The notes below the pieces were generated by a model. That model saw only the letters and a program-made list of their open reading frames with translations, was not told the origin of the DNA and searched no databases. A program made the position numbers and the translations under genes. This document shows, piece by piece, positions 10,969-22,987 of a stretch of DNA of 64,000 nucleotides (the first letter of the stretch is position 1; every line of letters starts with the position of its first letter). Source of the DNA: Blepharisma stoltei (Eukaryota; Ciliophora; Heterotrichea; Heterotrichida; Blepharismidae); contig CAJZBQ010000046.1 of the NCBI GenBank assembly GCA_914767885.1, positions 620,001 to 684,000 of the forward strand. Direction: 5' to 3'.

Positions 10969-11282
10969 TTATTTATGAATTGTCTTTTGAAAAGAATAAT
11001 AATTTCGACTGGATTGAAAATATTAATATAAGGAAAATATTTTGTGTTTCAGTCCATTCATAAGAACGAATAGATTCATAGAGTGGCTTCATAATCAAAA
11101 TATGAGATTTATATAATTAAATGTCATTCACAGGTCTAAGACGTATTCTCAATACTAAGGATGGTTTTACTCATTCCTCCTCCTTAAGAATGAGCAAGAT
11201 TGTTAAAAGGGTTAGTTTTTTAAAAACAATTTTATATAAAAATCATATAGCTATCCTACTCTATTAATTTATAATTTATATC
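10969..11282. other. Spacer with a short ORF
   Basis: A 49-codon frame from ATG 11121 (MSFTGLRRILNTKDGF...) ends at TAA just before the MITE at 11283. It could be the 5' exon of the interrupted gene ending at 12782, but the joint cannot be resolved. Otherwise AT-rich. Confidence 0.3.
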
Positions 11283-11675
11283 TAACTCCCCCCCCCCTCC
11301 GTGAGTGAACAAAAAAAATTTTGTTCACTCACGGAGGGGGGTTAATTTTTTTTTTTAAATAAATTTATATATATAAATTTTATAAAAAAATATTTTTTTC
11401 GAAATTTAAAAAAAAAAAATCCTAATTCGCAAAAATTGGAAAGCAAATATTAATTTAATTTATAAAATTTATGTTTTAAAAAAGCAATTCGTTCAAAATT
11501 AAAAATAGAATTAGCTCTAGATTTCATTATACTAATTATCATTTATATATTAAAATTTTTTCCATAAAAAATTTTTCTATTAAAAAAATTTTTGTTCACT
11601 CACGGAGGGTGGGTTTTTGGTCAAAAAAATGGCGATTTTTCTAATGGTTTTGTTCACTCACGGAGGGGGGAAGTA
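11283..11675. mobile_element. Family-1 MITE, palindrome end left
   Basis: TA-bounded. Left end: perfect palindrome of CCTCCGTGAGTGAACAAAA and its complement. Right end: two complementary direct copies about 50 bp apart. The interior contains the conserved AGAATTAGCTCTAGATTTCA segment. A diverged family-2 end (TTTTGCTCGAATTTAAAG) follows at about 11750-11830, suggesting nested or adjacent elements. Confidence 0.85.
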
Positions 11676-11870
11676 AGAATAAGTTATCTTAAATTTAATA
11701 TAATTAGTATTAAAATTTTATGTTCTATATAAAAACAAAATTATTACAAAATTTTGCTCAATCTTAAAGGGGCCTTACTTTCTGCATTTTTTCAATGGTT
11801 TTGCTCGAATTTAAAGAAAGGAAAGTCAATACTTTCGGTTCGAGCATTCAGGTATTTATATCTTCTATGT

Positions 11871-12505
11871 ATATACATAAAATGGCCGGAGACGAGCGAC
11901 CCGTCCTCCCGTGGCGGGTGTCCTTATGTATACCGGACGTGGTTTTTGGAAGCGGTGAGCTACTCAAGGGAAGAGTTAGCCTCGAGGCGAGAGGCCCAGC
12001 CCAATTTCCGCTGATTTTGGGACTTGACCCGGGCAGCAGTTCTACGCGTTCTTTTTGCCAGTAGCGCCGAGGCCCAGACTCGTGTCCGAAAGAGGCAGGG
12101 TGAGTTACCTGCCTAGGCTACTTGGTGGCTTAGCCCCGAATCCCGCAAGGGGTTGAGTTTTTTTCTTGGAGATAATCCGGGGAAAGAGGGGAGGCGAAGC
12201 TCGACGCAGATTCTCAAGGGCGCAAGTCTCTCCAGTTAAAAGGGTCCCGACCAAAAGGGGCGATCTGGCGAATGGAAAGGGCAGTGTTGGCGTCAACTTG
12301 AGCTACACGATAGGTTGGAAATGGAGGCGGTCAGCAAAGACAGTATTACCTGTCCCTTGACCTCACCTCTACTGAGAAACCGGGGGTTTCGGCCCGGGCT
12401 TGTTGTGGGTAAGCTCTGCCACCCTGCGAGTAAAACCGCGGCATGCAGTCCACAAAGTAGGGACTATAAATACCCATCTTAAGTCTAAGTCTATATCTTC
12501 TATGT
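11871..12505 (+). mobile_element. GC-rich retroposon-like insertion R1
   Basis: Flanked by the 14-bp direct repeat TATATCTTCTATGT (11857-11870 and 12492-12505). The body is far more GC-rich than the surroundings. The 5' end has AAAATGGCC and the 3' end has a short-repeat tail (TTAAGTCTAAGTC). An internal segment CCTCTACTGAGAAACC plus GGTTTCGGC resembles R2 (CCTCTACCGAGAAAC plus GGGATTTCGGC). No long ORF; probably non-autonomous. Confidence 0.65.
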
Positions 12506-12782
12506 GCTGGGCTTTTGGACGGTACATAATATTCCATTATCAAAATTTGAAGAATGATCATATGCATTTCAGTCGATTTTCATTGAAAGCAAAATATATT
12601 ACAAAAAAGAGCCCTTGAAATTTAGTCCTCTTCAAATGACACTGGAGTTTAAGCAGGATATGCTGGAAATTGGGTTGCAGCACATACCAGAAGGTAGCAA
12701 AGAATTGAAAGAATTCAAAATAATGCTTGAGGAAACAAATAAACAAATTGAGGATATAACTGGAAATAAAATAATAAAATAA
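12506..12782 (+). CDS. C-terminal part of an unknown gene interrupted by repeats
   Basis: An open frame just right of R1 reads LGFWTVHNIPLSKFEEW (Trp by TGA), continues through FIESKIYYKKEPLKFSPLQ and ends EDITGNKIIK at TAA 12780-12782. Charge pattern and codon use look coding. The same frame extends left through the target-site duplication into the sequence before R1, then meets TAA near 11816 inside a degenerate family-2 MITE end. The 5' part is therefore unresolved. No family recognised. Confidence 0.5.
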
Positions 12783-13052
12783 TTATATTTCGAGATAATA
12801 TCGCATTTAAGAATATCTGATTTAGAGCTTTTTAAAATTATTTATTTTAGCCATTTTATCATAAATAACCTCTGACTAAGTTCAACTAGCTAAGAAAAAT
12901 AGAAATCCTAATTCCTATAAGAAATAGTCAATTTTCAGAATAAATCAGCACACAAACTCAATGACATCAGAAATAATTTAAAAAATTGCTAACATATATT
13001 CCAAATTTATTCATAAAAAATTTTATTTTAAATCTGATTATAAATACTACCA

Positions 13053-16000
13053 ATGTCCACTGTCAGAAAAGAATACTTATGCCAAGTCACGATTATCGAA
13101 GGCCGAGACCTTATTAGCCTTGAATCTTCTGGGTCATGCGATCCATTTGTCAAAGTGACATGTGGAAATGCAGGATCCCAAGCAACCACTTGTGAAGAAG
13201 CCACCACCAATCCTTGCTGAAATCAATCTTTTACCTTTTCCCAATTACTCCTTACAAATGTTGAGCTTGAAAGCTGGGAGCTGAAAATCGAGTGCTACGG
13301 ATACAGCCCATTTCTCGCGAATAAACTTATAGGGGCCTTTTCAATTGGGCTTGCGACTTTACATAGAAGTAGCAATCATGAGATCTATAATATGTGAATC
13401 AATCTTATACACCCTGACCATGGCTCCACTCCAAGAGGGTATCTTCTGCTTAATTGCTTCATAATTGGGCCTGATGATGTCCCTCCAACTCATCTTATTG
13501 GTGATCACCTTGTAGTTGACGAAGATAAAGAAGATTCTGATGAAGAAGAAATTGAACAGTTTATGAGTCATAACCAAATAATGCAGAAGCGGCAAAAAGA
13601 GAACCAAATAAAAGTACTGGGAGGCCCCTTAATTGTGAAAAAGTCTTATCAGTTGTCGATCAATATTTATAAAGCTGAAAACCTGCCTAAGCTCAAAGGT
13701 CATCCAAGTCCTTTTGTCAGTGTTAGATCAATGGGGATTGTAGAGAAAACTCATACATGTGAATCTACCCCTTCACCGATATGAAATGTAAAGCTATCAT
13801 TTCCTGCGTTTAAGCCTATTTTGAATGATAGGATAAATATTAGAGTTTGGGACCATAAGCATTTGCAGAGGGATTTATTGATAGCTACTGTCCCTGAAAT
13901 TCCTTCAGACCACGATTTCTTTAATATCAATAATTTACTAAGCAGAGGAGGAGTCATGCCTTGCAGGTGAGTCAATCTTTATGGCCCAAATCCAGACGAA
14001 GAGTCCATATGGAAAGACATTAAGTATTTATCTGGCTTTGTAAAGCGCAGCTATTTAGGAAGCTGCTTTTTAGGGAGAATGCTGCTTTCTATGACAATTA
14101 CACCTAATGATACCCCTGAGACCGGCCCTTCTCGAGCTTCTCCTTATAGAGAACCAATTTCGAAGCTTCATATTTTCCGTAGTATTTTATATGAGCTTAA
14201 AAATGTAAGAGGCTTAGGAAGCTCTATTAGAATCCGCGTTTCTATAGGCAACTATCATGTATTTTCAAGAAAAGCTGTCAAAAGAGAAACAACTGACTCA
14301 GACACAGGAGAAGCTTTAGAATATTTTCAATGAGGAGACCATTACAGCGGAGAAATCGTCGACAATATCAAAGAAATTTTCCCAATTGATCCTACACAAG
14401 TCCCAGATGTAGTTTTAGATCTGTACTCAGAATATTATTTAGCCGGTGAGGCAAGGGTAGGATATATAAGGAAACCTATTTCAGAAATGATGGAAAATGA
14501 TCATCCCAAATGAATTCCATTTAAGTCAATTGACACTCATTCAGAGATCGGCTCTGATTCTCCTGGACTATTACTGGCGTCACTAGCTTATTTTCCAGAT
14601 GAAGAAATGAAAAACAGAACTCAAATAAGCAAGCCAAGAAAAGCTGATAAATGGCTTTGCTGGAATATTTATGGAGGATTTGATATAGCACCCAGCTTAT
14701 CTGATGAAGAAATCAATTTGCAACTGAAAGTTTACTGTGGTGACATCGTTTTGAGTTTACCTGAACATATTGCTAAAGAAAATATAGGAACAAAATATCC
14801 AATTTGAAAATGGTCTGGTGTGAAGCAGATACAACTGCATGAAGATTTGCATTTTGAGCAAAATTTGCGCGTGGAGCTTCATAATAAAATCAAAGCTCTT
14901 AAATTATATTGAACTACTCTAGAAATCGGCCAATTTTCAGTCCCTCTTCATAGATGTGATAACTTATGAAGCCAGCCTCATTTTTTTCATGTTATTAATG
15001 CTTCAGAAATAGGGGCAAGCCAAGGGAGGCTACTTGCTGATTTTTATATAAGCAAAACATATATGGAACCAGAAAATAACCCTTGTGTGAGAAACAATGA
15101 GTCTATTTTGTGCAATATTGATTTTGCTTTGATAGGGATTAGGAATTTGGTCCCACATTATGAAAACCCAAGCATTGTTATATCAATTCCTGGATATAAG
15201 ATGGGGAATGGAGAAAAAGCTGAAATTCAGATCGGACATATGAAAAATAGTGACAAAGGAAACCCGAACTTCTTAAGCATTTTGCATTTTCCTAATATTG
15301 AACTACCAGTAGAGCCCATTTATTTGCCAGCAATTTATGTAAAAATAAAAGATAATGCGTTTTTATCATGAAATGAATGCTATACCTACATCCCACTGAT
15401 TCCATACGCCCAGTGAATCAAAGACGAAGTGAAAAAGCAAGAGGCTCAAGATTTATATACAAGGAATTTCACAACAAAAGATCTTATTGAGCAAGCTCCT
15501 TTAAGATCATTGACCTTAAAGAAAATTAGGAGGACTGAGCAGTTTTCTTTTACTGATTATGGAGAAACCTCAGAGCCTTCAGTTATACATGACGAAACCA
15601 ACAAGCCCAAGGCATCAATGGATATGATTTCTGATATTTATGAGCCCAAAAATTCAAAAGTCTTGCAGAAAATTCAGTTCGATAAATTAGAAGAAGACGA
15701 AGAAGCTGAATTAGAGCAAAGGGAAAATGAAATTTCTGAAATCGAAGCTGAGCTGGTAGACTTAAGGGCAAGGGCAAAGAGTGCTGAGTGGAAAAAAGGT
15801 AATGTTGATGAAAAGCTGAAGAAAGAAATCAGGTATCTTGAAAAAACACTGGAAACTCTGAATGAAGGAGCAATGACTGAATTTAAATTCTTAAAAATAG
15901 ATGAAAAAATTGGAGAAGACGATTTCCAATATAACAGGCCTGTTTATAAAGGTGGATTGTATGAAGAGTCATTAGATCTACCTTACCAAAGATATTTGCT

Positions 16001-17510
16001 GTTCACGAAAACCAAAAACACTGAGAAGCTATCTGCTTATAAAGTTGGTGAGCCTAATGGAGCAGTTTTAAAAGCTTGCATAAGAATAAAGCCTTGTGAA
16101 AAATCAAAAAAAGAAGAATTTTTTGAAGTCGAAGAAATGAGGTGGGGGTTTGACTTTTTCCATCCAATATTTCAAGGGTCTGGGTATTTAATGAAGGTTT
16201 TTGAATATTCATCATTTGCAGTCCGATTGTATTTATTGAGAGGGCTTTCTTTGAGTGCTGTGTCAAATGCTCCAGATTGGACTGCTTTTGCTGGAGGTCT
16301 TGAAGCCTTGTCAAGTGCTGATAGTTATCCAGAAATTTTGACTGGAGAAGATAAAAATCAAGCTATGAAATATATATGCGACAACAGACCAGAAACTCAA
16401 ACTTTAAATCCTGAATTTTTCAGAACTTATGAACTTAAAGCTGATTTCCCTTCTGACTGAAAATTAGAAATAAATATATGAAATCTAACAGAATACAGAT
16501 TTGATAGTTTGATTGGAACCACAGCTATTGATTTAGAAGACAGATACTATGGCGAAAAGAAAAATCAGGATAAGTTGATGGTTAAAATTGTGAAAGAGTT
16601 TATTGATATGGAAATAAACAACACTCAAGACCCTAAGTATCGTGACTGGCTATCAAATGCAAAAAAGTTAGCAAAAAAGTATGAAGCCAATCTAGAAAAT
16701 AATAAAGCTGTAGTACCAGTTGAGTACAGGACACTGCACCACAAAGGAAAAAGCACAGCTCAAGGCATGCTTGAGTTATTTCTAGAGCTATATGAGAGCT
16801 CAGAAGCAAAGCTAGTTCCTCTCGCCAATATTTCCAAGCCCTGCCCTGAAGAATATGAGTTAAGGCTGATCTTATGGAAATGTGAAGGAATTCCTAAAGA
16901 AAATGATACTATCGATATTTATTTTCGAGCCCATTTCGATCCTACTGGGTGGCTTGAAGAGGCAACCACAAAAGAAACTGACTGTCACGTCGGCTCAGAA
17001 GACGGAAAAGGCGTGTTTAACTGAAGGATGAAATTCCATTTTCAGCTCCCTTGCAGCTTTGCAAGACTGAGGCTTGTTGCTTATGAATTTAATACGTTTG
17101 GTGATGATCGAGTGATTAGTGAAGTAGTACTAGACCTTACACAATACTTTAAAAGAGTAATAAAAGAAGGGAAACTGAAGCTGGAAGAAGAATGGGTTGA
17201 ACTGCATTTACCGAATCTACCAGGGACGAATGGAGGAAAAGCTTCAATATCTTTTGACATCTTAAGCTTAGCAGAAGCTAATCAAAGACCTGTGGGGGAG
17301 GGACAAAATGAGCCGAATAGAGATCCTGAGCTTGACCGTCCAGAAGTAGGACGAGGGGTTTCTGATTACATTAAAGGGACTGCAATAGATGTGTTTTCTT
17401 GGCCACTTCTTAATATGTCAATTTTCAAGAAAATACTTTCAGGAATTTCAATTGGAGGGATGCTGATTGTGATGTTTATTTACCCAGGATATCTTACTGG
17501 AGGAAGATAA
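13053..17510 (+). CDS. Ferlin-like multi-C2 membrane-anchored protein
   Basis: One uninterrupted 1485-residue frame if TGA is Trp (more than ten TGA codons), from ATG 13053 to TAA 17508-17510. The first C2 domain starts MSTVRKEYLCQVTIIEGRDL and holds SCDPFVKV and TNPCWNQSF, where W is TGA; the family motif NPxWNE fixes that reading. A second C2 (YQLSINIYKAENLPKLKG) and at least two more follow, with a coiled coil around residues 880-940. A single C-terminal membrane helix (ILSGISIGGMLIVMFIYPGY) ends the protein. Ferlins promote Ca-dependent membrane fusion and repair. No introns or IESs were found across 4.5 kb. Confidence 0.88.
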
Positions 17511-17927
17511 AATTAACTCATGCTTGGATAGCGAGCAAGATTTTTGCTTACTAACAGGTTAATTTTTTATATAAAAGAAGTTTTTTTTCAAAAAATTCAA
17601 ATTTTTATGGAAATCTAATTAGGAATTGGCTTGAGATTTCATCAAAGCCAGAATTAATTATATAATGAATTTTATGATTGGAAAAAAATATATTAAAATT
17701 TTTACTTGCTAAACAGATGGCTAGTTTTAAAAAAAATTGGAGTTTTCTGATGATTTTGCTTCATGACTAAGAGATGGAGTAAGAAGAAATAATTTGTATC
17801 ATTTAATTTAACTGCAAAAAATAAGGCACTAAGCAAAGTTTCCTATTTAAAGAGCATTAATTCATCTAATTAGTGGCCAGAATATAATATCTGATATGAT
17901 CTATTAAGATGGCTTTGATTTATAATA
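17511..17927. other. Intergenic spacer
   Basis: AT-rich, 417 bp between two plus-strand genes; no MITE end, tRNA or ORF of note. Confidence 0.6.
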
Positions 17928-19997
17928 ATGAACTTTGCTGGTAAAGCTTATTTGAAGAAGAGGAACCTCCCTGTAATCAAAGAAAAAGAACTTGAAGAAT
18001 CCTTTGCGCCTGCAAGCAGTCAGCTATCTGAAGCAAATTTAGAAAAATTTAATGCTTTAGAAGAGAAAAAAGAAGTAGAAGCAGCTCCGAGAAGACGAAT
18101 CAGACGCCAACGTAGCGTTGAGTCAATAACAAAGCTTTCACTTGACCGATCTTTAAGCAGCGAAAGTAACTCTGAACACGATGAAGACATGGAAGGTATA
18201 GATTACTCAGACGAAGAACTCTTTAAGGCTAATGAAGAGCAAAAAATAGGTGAAGAAAGATATCATCTTAAAGTCGATACCAACGTCGTTTCAATTGCTT
18301 TAGGAACTCTTCAACAAGCAGGAATATTTGCTACTGGAGAGCCAGTCTTTTGTCCTTCTTGCCAAGCTGCATTGAACTGTTATTCCCGTATCATTAATAA
18401 CCCTGATGACACCCAAACATGGAAATGCGAGTTCTGTGAAGCAGAAAATACTATAAATGTCGAAAATGAAGAAATCCCTCAAGGAGAAACCCTTGATTAT
18501 ATGATAATGTCAGCGAATCAAATGGCAGAAGCTAATCAATCTGCAAGTGAAGAAAACAAAGAAATTCATGTTGTATTTTGTATCGATATAAGTGGTAGCA
18601 TGTGCGTAAGTGAAGCAGTCACAGGAAAAATCCAGCTAAAAACCCATAAGAAAATTGATCTGGGGATTTCTGATTTTGATATGAACGAGCAGTTTATGGA
18701 AGGGGAGCATCAGATCACTTATGTTAGCCGACTGGAATGTGTGCAAGCAGCAATTGAAGCCCAACTTCAGCAGATGGCAGTTGCAACACCTGATAGAAAA
18801 GTGGGGATTGTTACGTTTAATTCTGAAGTCTCTATCATAGGAGATGGAACTGCTGAAGCGGTTACACTTGTGGGGGATAAACTTTGGAATTTTGATACTT
18901 GTTTGCAAACTGGAATTGCATCTGAAAGCAGAATGAGGCAAACCATTCAAAATACAAAGGATAGTATGGTCGAAAAATTGATTAATTTATATGAAGGAGG
19001 CCCAACTGCACTTGGCCCTGCATTAGTTGCTGCTATTGGTATTGCTACTAATGGAAGACCAGGCTCAAAAGTTGTAGTCTGCACTGACGGTCTTGCTAAT
19101 GTCGGCCTTGGGAAACTAGATGAAACTCAAGATTGGGAACAAGCTGAAATGTTCTACACCAAAGTAGGAAATCTAGCTAAAGAGAAAGGAATTGAAATCT
19201 CGGTTATCAGCATCACTGGAGAAGACTGCAAACTGTCTCAGCTTGGAAGAGTTTGTGAGCTTACAGGAGGTGACATTGTAAGAGTGAGTCCTCTGAACAT
19301 TGCTAATGAATTTGCAAGCATTCTACAGACCCCTGTAATTGCGACACAAGTATCAGCTTTAATTAAGCTTCACAGAGGCTTGATGTTTAGATATCAGAAT
19401 GAAGGACTAATAGATCCTAGCACTCTGAAAAAAGAGCTAGGAAATGTGACAGCTGAAGCAGAGTTCACATTTGAATACTCCACAAGACCTTCTACAGAAT
19501 TAGAAGCACTAGGCATAGACCCTGGAAGCAATGAGAAAATTCCTTTCCAGACCCAAATTCACTTCACTAAGCCTGATGGGATGAGATGCATGAGGGTATT
19601 GACAAGTTTGCAAGATGTGACTGATGATTTAGATGAAGCAGCCACAAATGTGGACTTAAAAGTGTTAGGAGTTAATGCCGCTCAGAGATCAGCCCAGTTG
19701 GCAAGCCAGGGAGAGTATCGAGAAGCTCAAGCAGTCATGAGGTCTTGGAAAAGAATGATGAAAAGAAACGCAGGTGAAGAGCAGCAGCATTATGTCAACT
19801 ATTATCTGGATAATATGACAGAACTTAATAGAAATCTCAACGATGTTATAGAAGGAGAAAAACTGTCTAGTCAGGATATGAGAAGAGAAGAATTGCAGCA
19901 AGCAAGAAATATTAGCAGAAATGACCATCTGAGTCATATGGCTTTTAGAGCCAAAAATGCAAGCAGCAACCAAAAGAAAGAATGCACTATTATGTAG
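17928..19997 (+). CDS. VWA-domain protein with zinc ribbon
   Basis: A 689-residue protein in one frame without TGA. Residues 140-185 hold a four-Cys zinc ribbon (FCPSCQAALNCY ... WKCEFCEAEN). From about residue 205 a von Willebrand factor A domain begins with a MIDAS motif, VVFCIDISGSMC; KVVVCTDGLANVGLG lies further on, and GGPTALGPAL supplies the conserved Thr. The C-terminal third has helical repeats and ends CTIM. The ribbon-VWA order resembles the Sec23/24 core and copine-like VWA proteins, but no trunk or gelsolin domain is recognised. Likely cytosolic, metal-dependent protein binding. Confidence 0.8.
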   Translation: MNFAGKAYLKKRNLPVIKEKELEESFAPASSQLSEANLEKFNALEEKKEVEAAPRRRIRRQRSVESITKLSLDRSLSSESNSEHDEDMEGIDYSDEELFKANEEQKIGEERYHLKVDTNVVSIALGTLQQAGIFATGEPVFCPSCQAALNCYSRIINNPDDTQTWKCEFCEAENTINVENEEIPQGETLDYMIMSANQMAEANQSASEENKEIHVVFCIDISGSMCVSEAVTGKIQLKTHKKIDLGISDFDMNEQFMEGEHQITYVSRLECVQAAIEAQLQQMAVATPDRKVGIVTFNSEVSIIGDGTAEAVTLVGDKLWNFDTCLQTGIASESRMRQTIQNTKDSMVEKLINLYEGGPTALGPALVAAIGIATNGRPGSKVVVCTDGLANVGLGKLDETQDWEQAEMFYTKVGNLAKEKGIEISVISITGEDCKLSQLGRVCELTGGDIVRVSPLNIANEFASILQTPVIATQVSALIKLHRGLMFRYQNEGLIDPSTLKKELGNVTAEAEFTFEYSTRPSTELEALGIDPGSNEKIPFQTQIHFTKPDGMRCMRVLTSLQDVTDDLDEAATNVDLKVLGVNAAQRSAQLASQGEYREAQAVMRSWKRMMKRNAGEEQQHYVNYYLDNMTELNRNLNDVIEGEKLSSQDMRREELQQARNISRNDHLSHMAFRAKNASSNQKKECTIM

Positions 19998-20152
19998 TGC
20001 CAATTAATTCAATAATCAGCATTATTTATTATAAATTTTAAGCGATTTCGTAAAGATGAATATTAGAAAAATTCATATAATTATTTTATTAAATTTTATC
20101 AGAGGGACGATGTAGGGATATAAAATGAATCTTGCAATTTTTAAATTAACTT

Positions 20153-20224
20153 GCATCATTAGTCTAGAGGTTAGGATGGTTGCCTTCCAAGCAGTCGACC
20201 CGGGTTCGAGTCCCGGATGATGCA
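20153..20224 (+). tRNA. tRNA-Gly (anticodon TCC)
   Basis: Acceptor GCATCAT pairs with ATGATGC (discriminator A). The anticodon arm is GTTGC-CTTCCAA-GCAGT with anticodon TCC; the T arm CCGGG-TTCGAGT-CCCGG is perfect. The D arm has the usual GTCTAGAGGTTAGG form. No intron. Confidence 0.93.
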
Positions 20225-20481
20225 TTTTTATAATATTTATTATGGTTTATATCTGAGCAGATTAAAGAGCTTATCTCTGAATTGAAAGGCCTTATCATTT
20301 TTGAGCTATATATATATTAATTTTCAAGTTTTATAATTAAGAATTTATTAAATTAAATTTGATAAAAAAGCTTAGTTTGATATTTAGCTGCACCAAAGAA
20401 ACTTGAAATTCGTAATTTATAAGTCTTTATCATAAATTTTTTAAATTTTAAAGCTGTATTTCATTAGCCCATAAAAATTAA

Positions 20482-20937
20482 ATGGCAACAGTAACAACTC
20501 AAGCCTTCTTTGGTTTTATGGGTGTATCAAGCGCTTTGGTATTCGCTAACCTTGGAGCAGCCTACGGAACAGCCAAAAGCGGTGTTGGAATTTCATCAAT
20601 GGGTGTAATCAAGCCAGAACTTATCATGAAGTCCATTATCCCAGTTGTCATGGCTGGTGTCTTAGGTATTTATGGACTTATCGTTGCAGTTATCTTAGTT
20701 CAAAAGATTAACGACAATGATTACAGCTTCTATGATGGATACAAGCATTTGGCTTCAGGACTTTGTTGTGGATTAAGCTCTCTGGCAGCTGGGATGGCAA
20801 TAGGAATAGTGGGAGACGCTGGAGTTAGGGCTAATGCTCAGCAGGATAAAATCTTTGTAGGCATGATTTTGATACTCATCTTTGCTGAAGCCTTGGGGCT
20901 TTACGGATTGATTATTGCTCTGATCTTATCCCAATAA
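20482..20937 (+). CDS. ATP6V0C: V-type ATPase proteolipid subunit c
   Basis: A 151-residue, four-helix proteolipid with the family sequence [40 protein letters not shown] and, in helix 4, [20 protein letters not shown] containing the essential buried Glu of the proton path. Length is typical. It forms the membrane ring of the vacuolar proton pump. Its codons look C/T-enriched at third positions compared with neighbours, as in a highly expressed gene. No intron. Confidence 0.96.
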   Translation: MATVTTQAFFGFMGVSSALVFANLGAAYGTAKSGVGISSMGVIKPELIMKSIIPVVMAGVLGIYGLIVAVILVQKINDNDYSFYDGYKHLASGLCCGLSSLAAGMAIGIVGDAGVRANAQQDKIFVGMILILIFAEALGLYGLIIALILSQ

Positions 20938-21372
20938 AATAGATAGAATTTAGAGTTAAGACATAACATTAGAATTAGTAAAAAGGCTAAACAATAAGAA
21001 AATGCTTTATGATCGAACGGATTAAAACTTTGTTATAAATATAGTTTAATTTATAATCTTATCAATAAGTTATTTAAATCCTCACACATTTTATTCGTAA
21101 TTATTTATATCAATTTAGTGATACTCCGAAAATTATTTTATAAAACTAATACTGTTAAATATACCTAGAACTTCGCCAAATAGGATTAATAATTTATAAC
21201 GATAGCAGAATAAGTTATATATATAATGAGCTCTAAGCCTTCATTTCATTTATGCTATTAATTTATACTTTTAGTAATAAGCATATTTTTCTATATGTTT
21301 TTCCTATTCTTTATTTAACTATTTATTTCTAGCATTTTAAAACAGCTTCAAAATAATACTATACAATGTTCA
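20938..21372. other. Intergenic spacer
   Basis: AT-rich, 435 bp between the V-ATPase stop and the end of the caprin-like gene; nothing recognisable. Confidence 0.6.
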
Positions 21373-22903
21373 TTAGTTCAAGACATTGAATATACCTATT
21401 TTGTATTGATAGAGGCGATGTCTGTTATGAAAAGTTAATAATTTTAACCTCTTGGTCTTCTTGGTCTTCTCTCTCCTCTTCCCTCTCCTCTTCCTCTGTA
21501 TTTTCCTCTTCCTCTATACTATTTCTATTGATTTCTAGTACTATTAATCTTTAGATTTAACTTTATTAGAAAAATCATATTCGAGTCATAAAGAATAGGC
21601 TTTTCAGCTTCTTGAGGTGGAGGCTGTCGTTTAGGCTTTTTGCGTCCTACTTCAACAAAACCTTCGTCTTCTGGATCAACTTTCTTTGTATCTTCCTTCA
21701 CTTCTTCCTTACTCTTCAATCTATAATAACATATCTTAAATTTATATTAAAATCTGCATCCAAAATTTTTTTTAAAATAGAAATGGTCTTATTTATAATA
21801 GAAGAGGGTTAGGCAGTTCTTCTTCTTCCTCATCCTCAATATCAGCCCAATTGCTTGAGATAACTCCTCCATGCTCTAATATTACTTTCGTTTCTTCTTC
21901 AGGCTTTTGAGGAATTTCTTCCACAACTGCTTCAACAGGAGCAGGCTCCTCAACTTTTGCTGGCTCTTGAACTTGAACTGGTTCAGGGGGCGGCAAAGTG
22001 TTTTGCTGAGCTACATGATGATGGACTTCTGTGGTTTCCAAAGATAACTCTGGCTTTACAGGCTCATCTGGACGTACTTGGGTTTCGCACCACTTTTGAG
22101 CTCGTGCTGCAAATTCATAAAGACCTTTATATGTTCTAGCTCTTCTTCTGTACTATGGCAGTAAATATTCTTTTATTTTAGTTTTCTTTTATTTAAAAAA
22201 TATTGGAAAGCTTATTTAATAACATTTTTATAGTTTTTAATATTCAATGGAGATAAACGTCTTTCTTAAAAAAATATCGCGCGGGATGCTATACTTGAGT
22301 AAGAGTTCCAGGAGCAACCTGATCACTTTGATTAAGGTAGGACTTTACCGATTTTTGGAGGTCATCTAAAATAGTAGAAAACCTATCTCCAGCTTGTCCT
22401 CTGCAGCCGCTATGAAAGTGGAGAAATGATTCTAGGTCGCCTTCACTTGGATTTTCTTGTTTGAATTTATCTTTAATTTCTGAATTCTTTAAGAACTCTC
22501 CTAAGACCCATAAATTGACAGCATCGATGCTTCTATCTTCTTCTACTTTGTGCTCAACTGGCTTCTTTTCTTTTGGAGCTTCTGGCTGAGGGTTTTTGCA
22601 GAGTTCAATAATTTTTTCGACTTCAGCTAAATTCACTCATCATCAAAAAATTTACATTAATTAAAAAAAAATGAAATGCAATAAAAATGGATTTCCTATT
22701 ATTTCAAATTATTTCTTATCAAAAAAGAGTAAGAAATCTTCTGTTTGTGATTTAGAATCTAGCATTTTCTTTTCTTCCCCTTTAACTTCTTTCCCAGAAG
22801 CTTTCACTTCTGCTTCCTTGAGTTTTATTCTTTCCAATTTTTTCGTAAGATTTCTCTTCCTTTTCTGTAAAGCAGTCATGAAGTCTTCTTGAACAGGCTC
22901 CAT
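21373..22903 (-). CDS. Caprin-like RGG RNA-binding protein interrupted by four short IESs
   Basis: Start ATG 22901-22903. The N-terminal coiled coil (LQKRKRNLTKKLERIKLKEA, then DFL-AEVEKIIELC) resembles the caprin dimerisation region. Then come AVNLWVLGEFLKN, a Pro/Glu-rich part, SNWADIEDEEEEELPNP, DEGFVEVGRKKPKRQPP and an RGG-type run (RGRGKYRGRGEGRGE). Four TA-bounded segments break it: 22630-22731, 22153-22291, about 21726-21795 and about 21519-21579. Removing each with one TA kept keeps the frame. The distal C-terminus is uncertain: this frame stops at 21373-21375, while another ends RRPRRPRG near 21444. Caprin identity is an inference from layout. Confidence 0.65.
21517..21579 (-). other. 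Short IES (about 61 bp) in the caprin-like gene
   Basis: TA at 21517-21518 and 21578-21579. Excision joins LYDSN to RGRGKYRGRG in frame and removes two in-frame TAG codons. Confidence 0.6.
21724..21795 (-). other. Short IES (about 70 bp) in the caprin-like gene
   Basis: TA-bounded, with a TTATTATA-like repeat at both ends, so the exact TA used is ambiguous by 3 nt without changing the frame. Excision joins LPNPLLL to YRLKSKEEVKED. Confidence 0.65.
22151..22291 (-). other. IES (139 bp) in the caprin-like gene
   Basis: TA at 22151-22152 and 22290-22291. Excision joins PGTLTQV to YRRRARTYKGLYEF. The inside has stops in all minus frames. Confidence 0.75.
22628..22731 (-). other. IES (102 bp) in the caprin-like gene
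   Basis: TA at 22628-22629 and 22730-22731, each within TTA on the minus strand. Excision joins KSQTEDFL to AEVEKIIELC. Confidence 0.6.
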
Positions 22904-22987
22904 TTCTTAATTATTGTCCATACTTAGCAGAGTATTAAACACAAGAATTATCTTCTAATAAATGGGCTAGATATAAAAAAATCAGAA

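Noticed and set aside
12105-12360. Overlapping ORFs inside the GC-rich block R1
   Set aside because: GC-rich sequence opens several frames by chance; none resembles a known protein and the block is flanked by a target duplication.
13053-17510. Apparent chain of short ORFs suggesting a pseudogene
   Set aside because: All breaks are TGA in one frame, and homology places Trp at several of them; with UGA = Trp it is a single intact ferlin.
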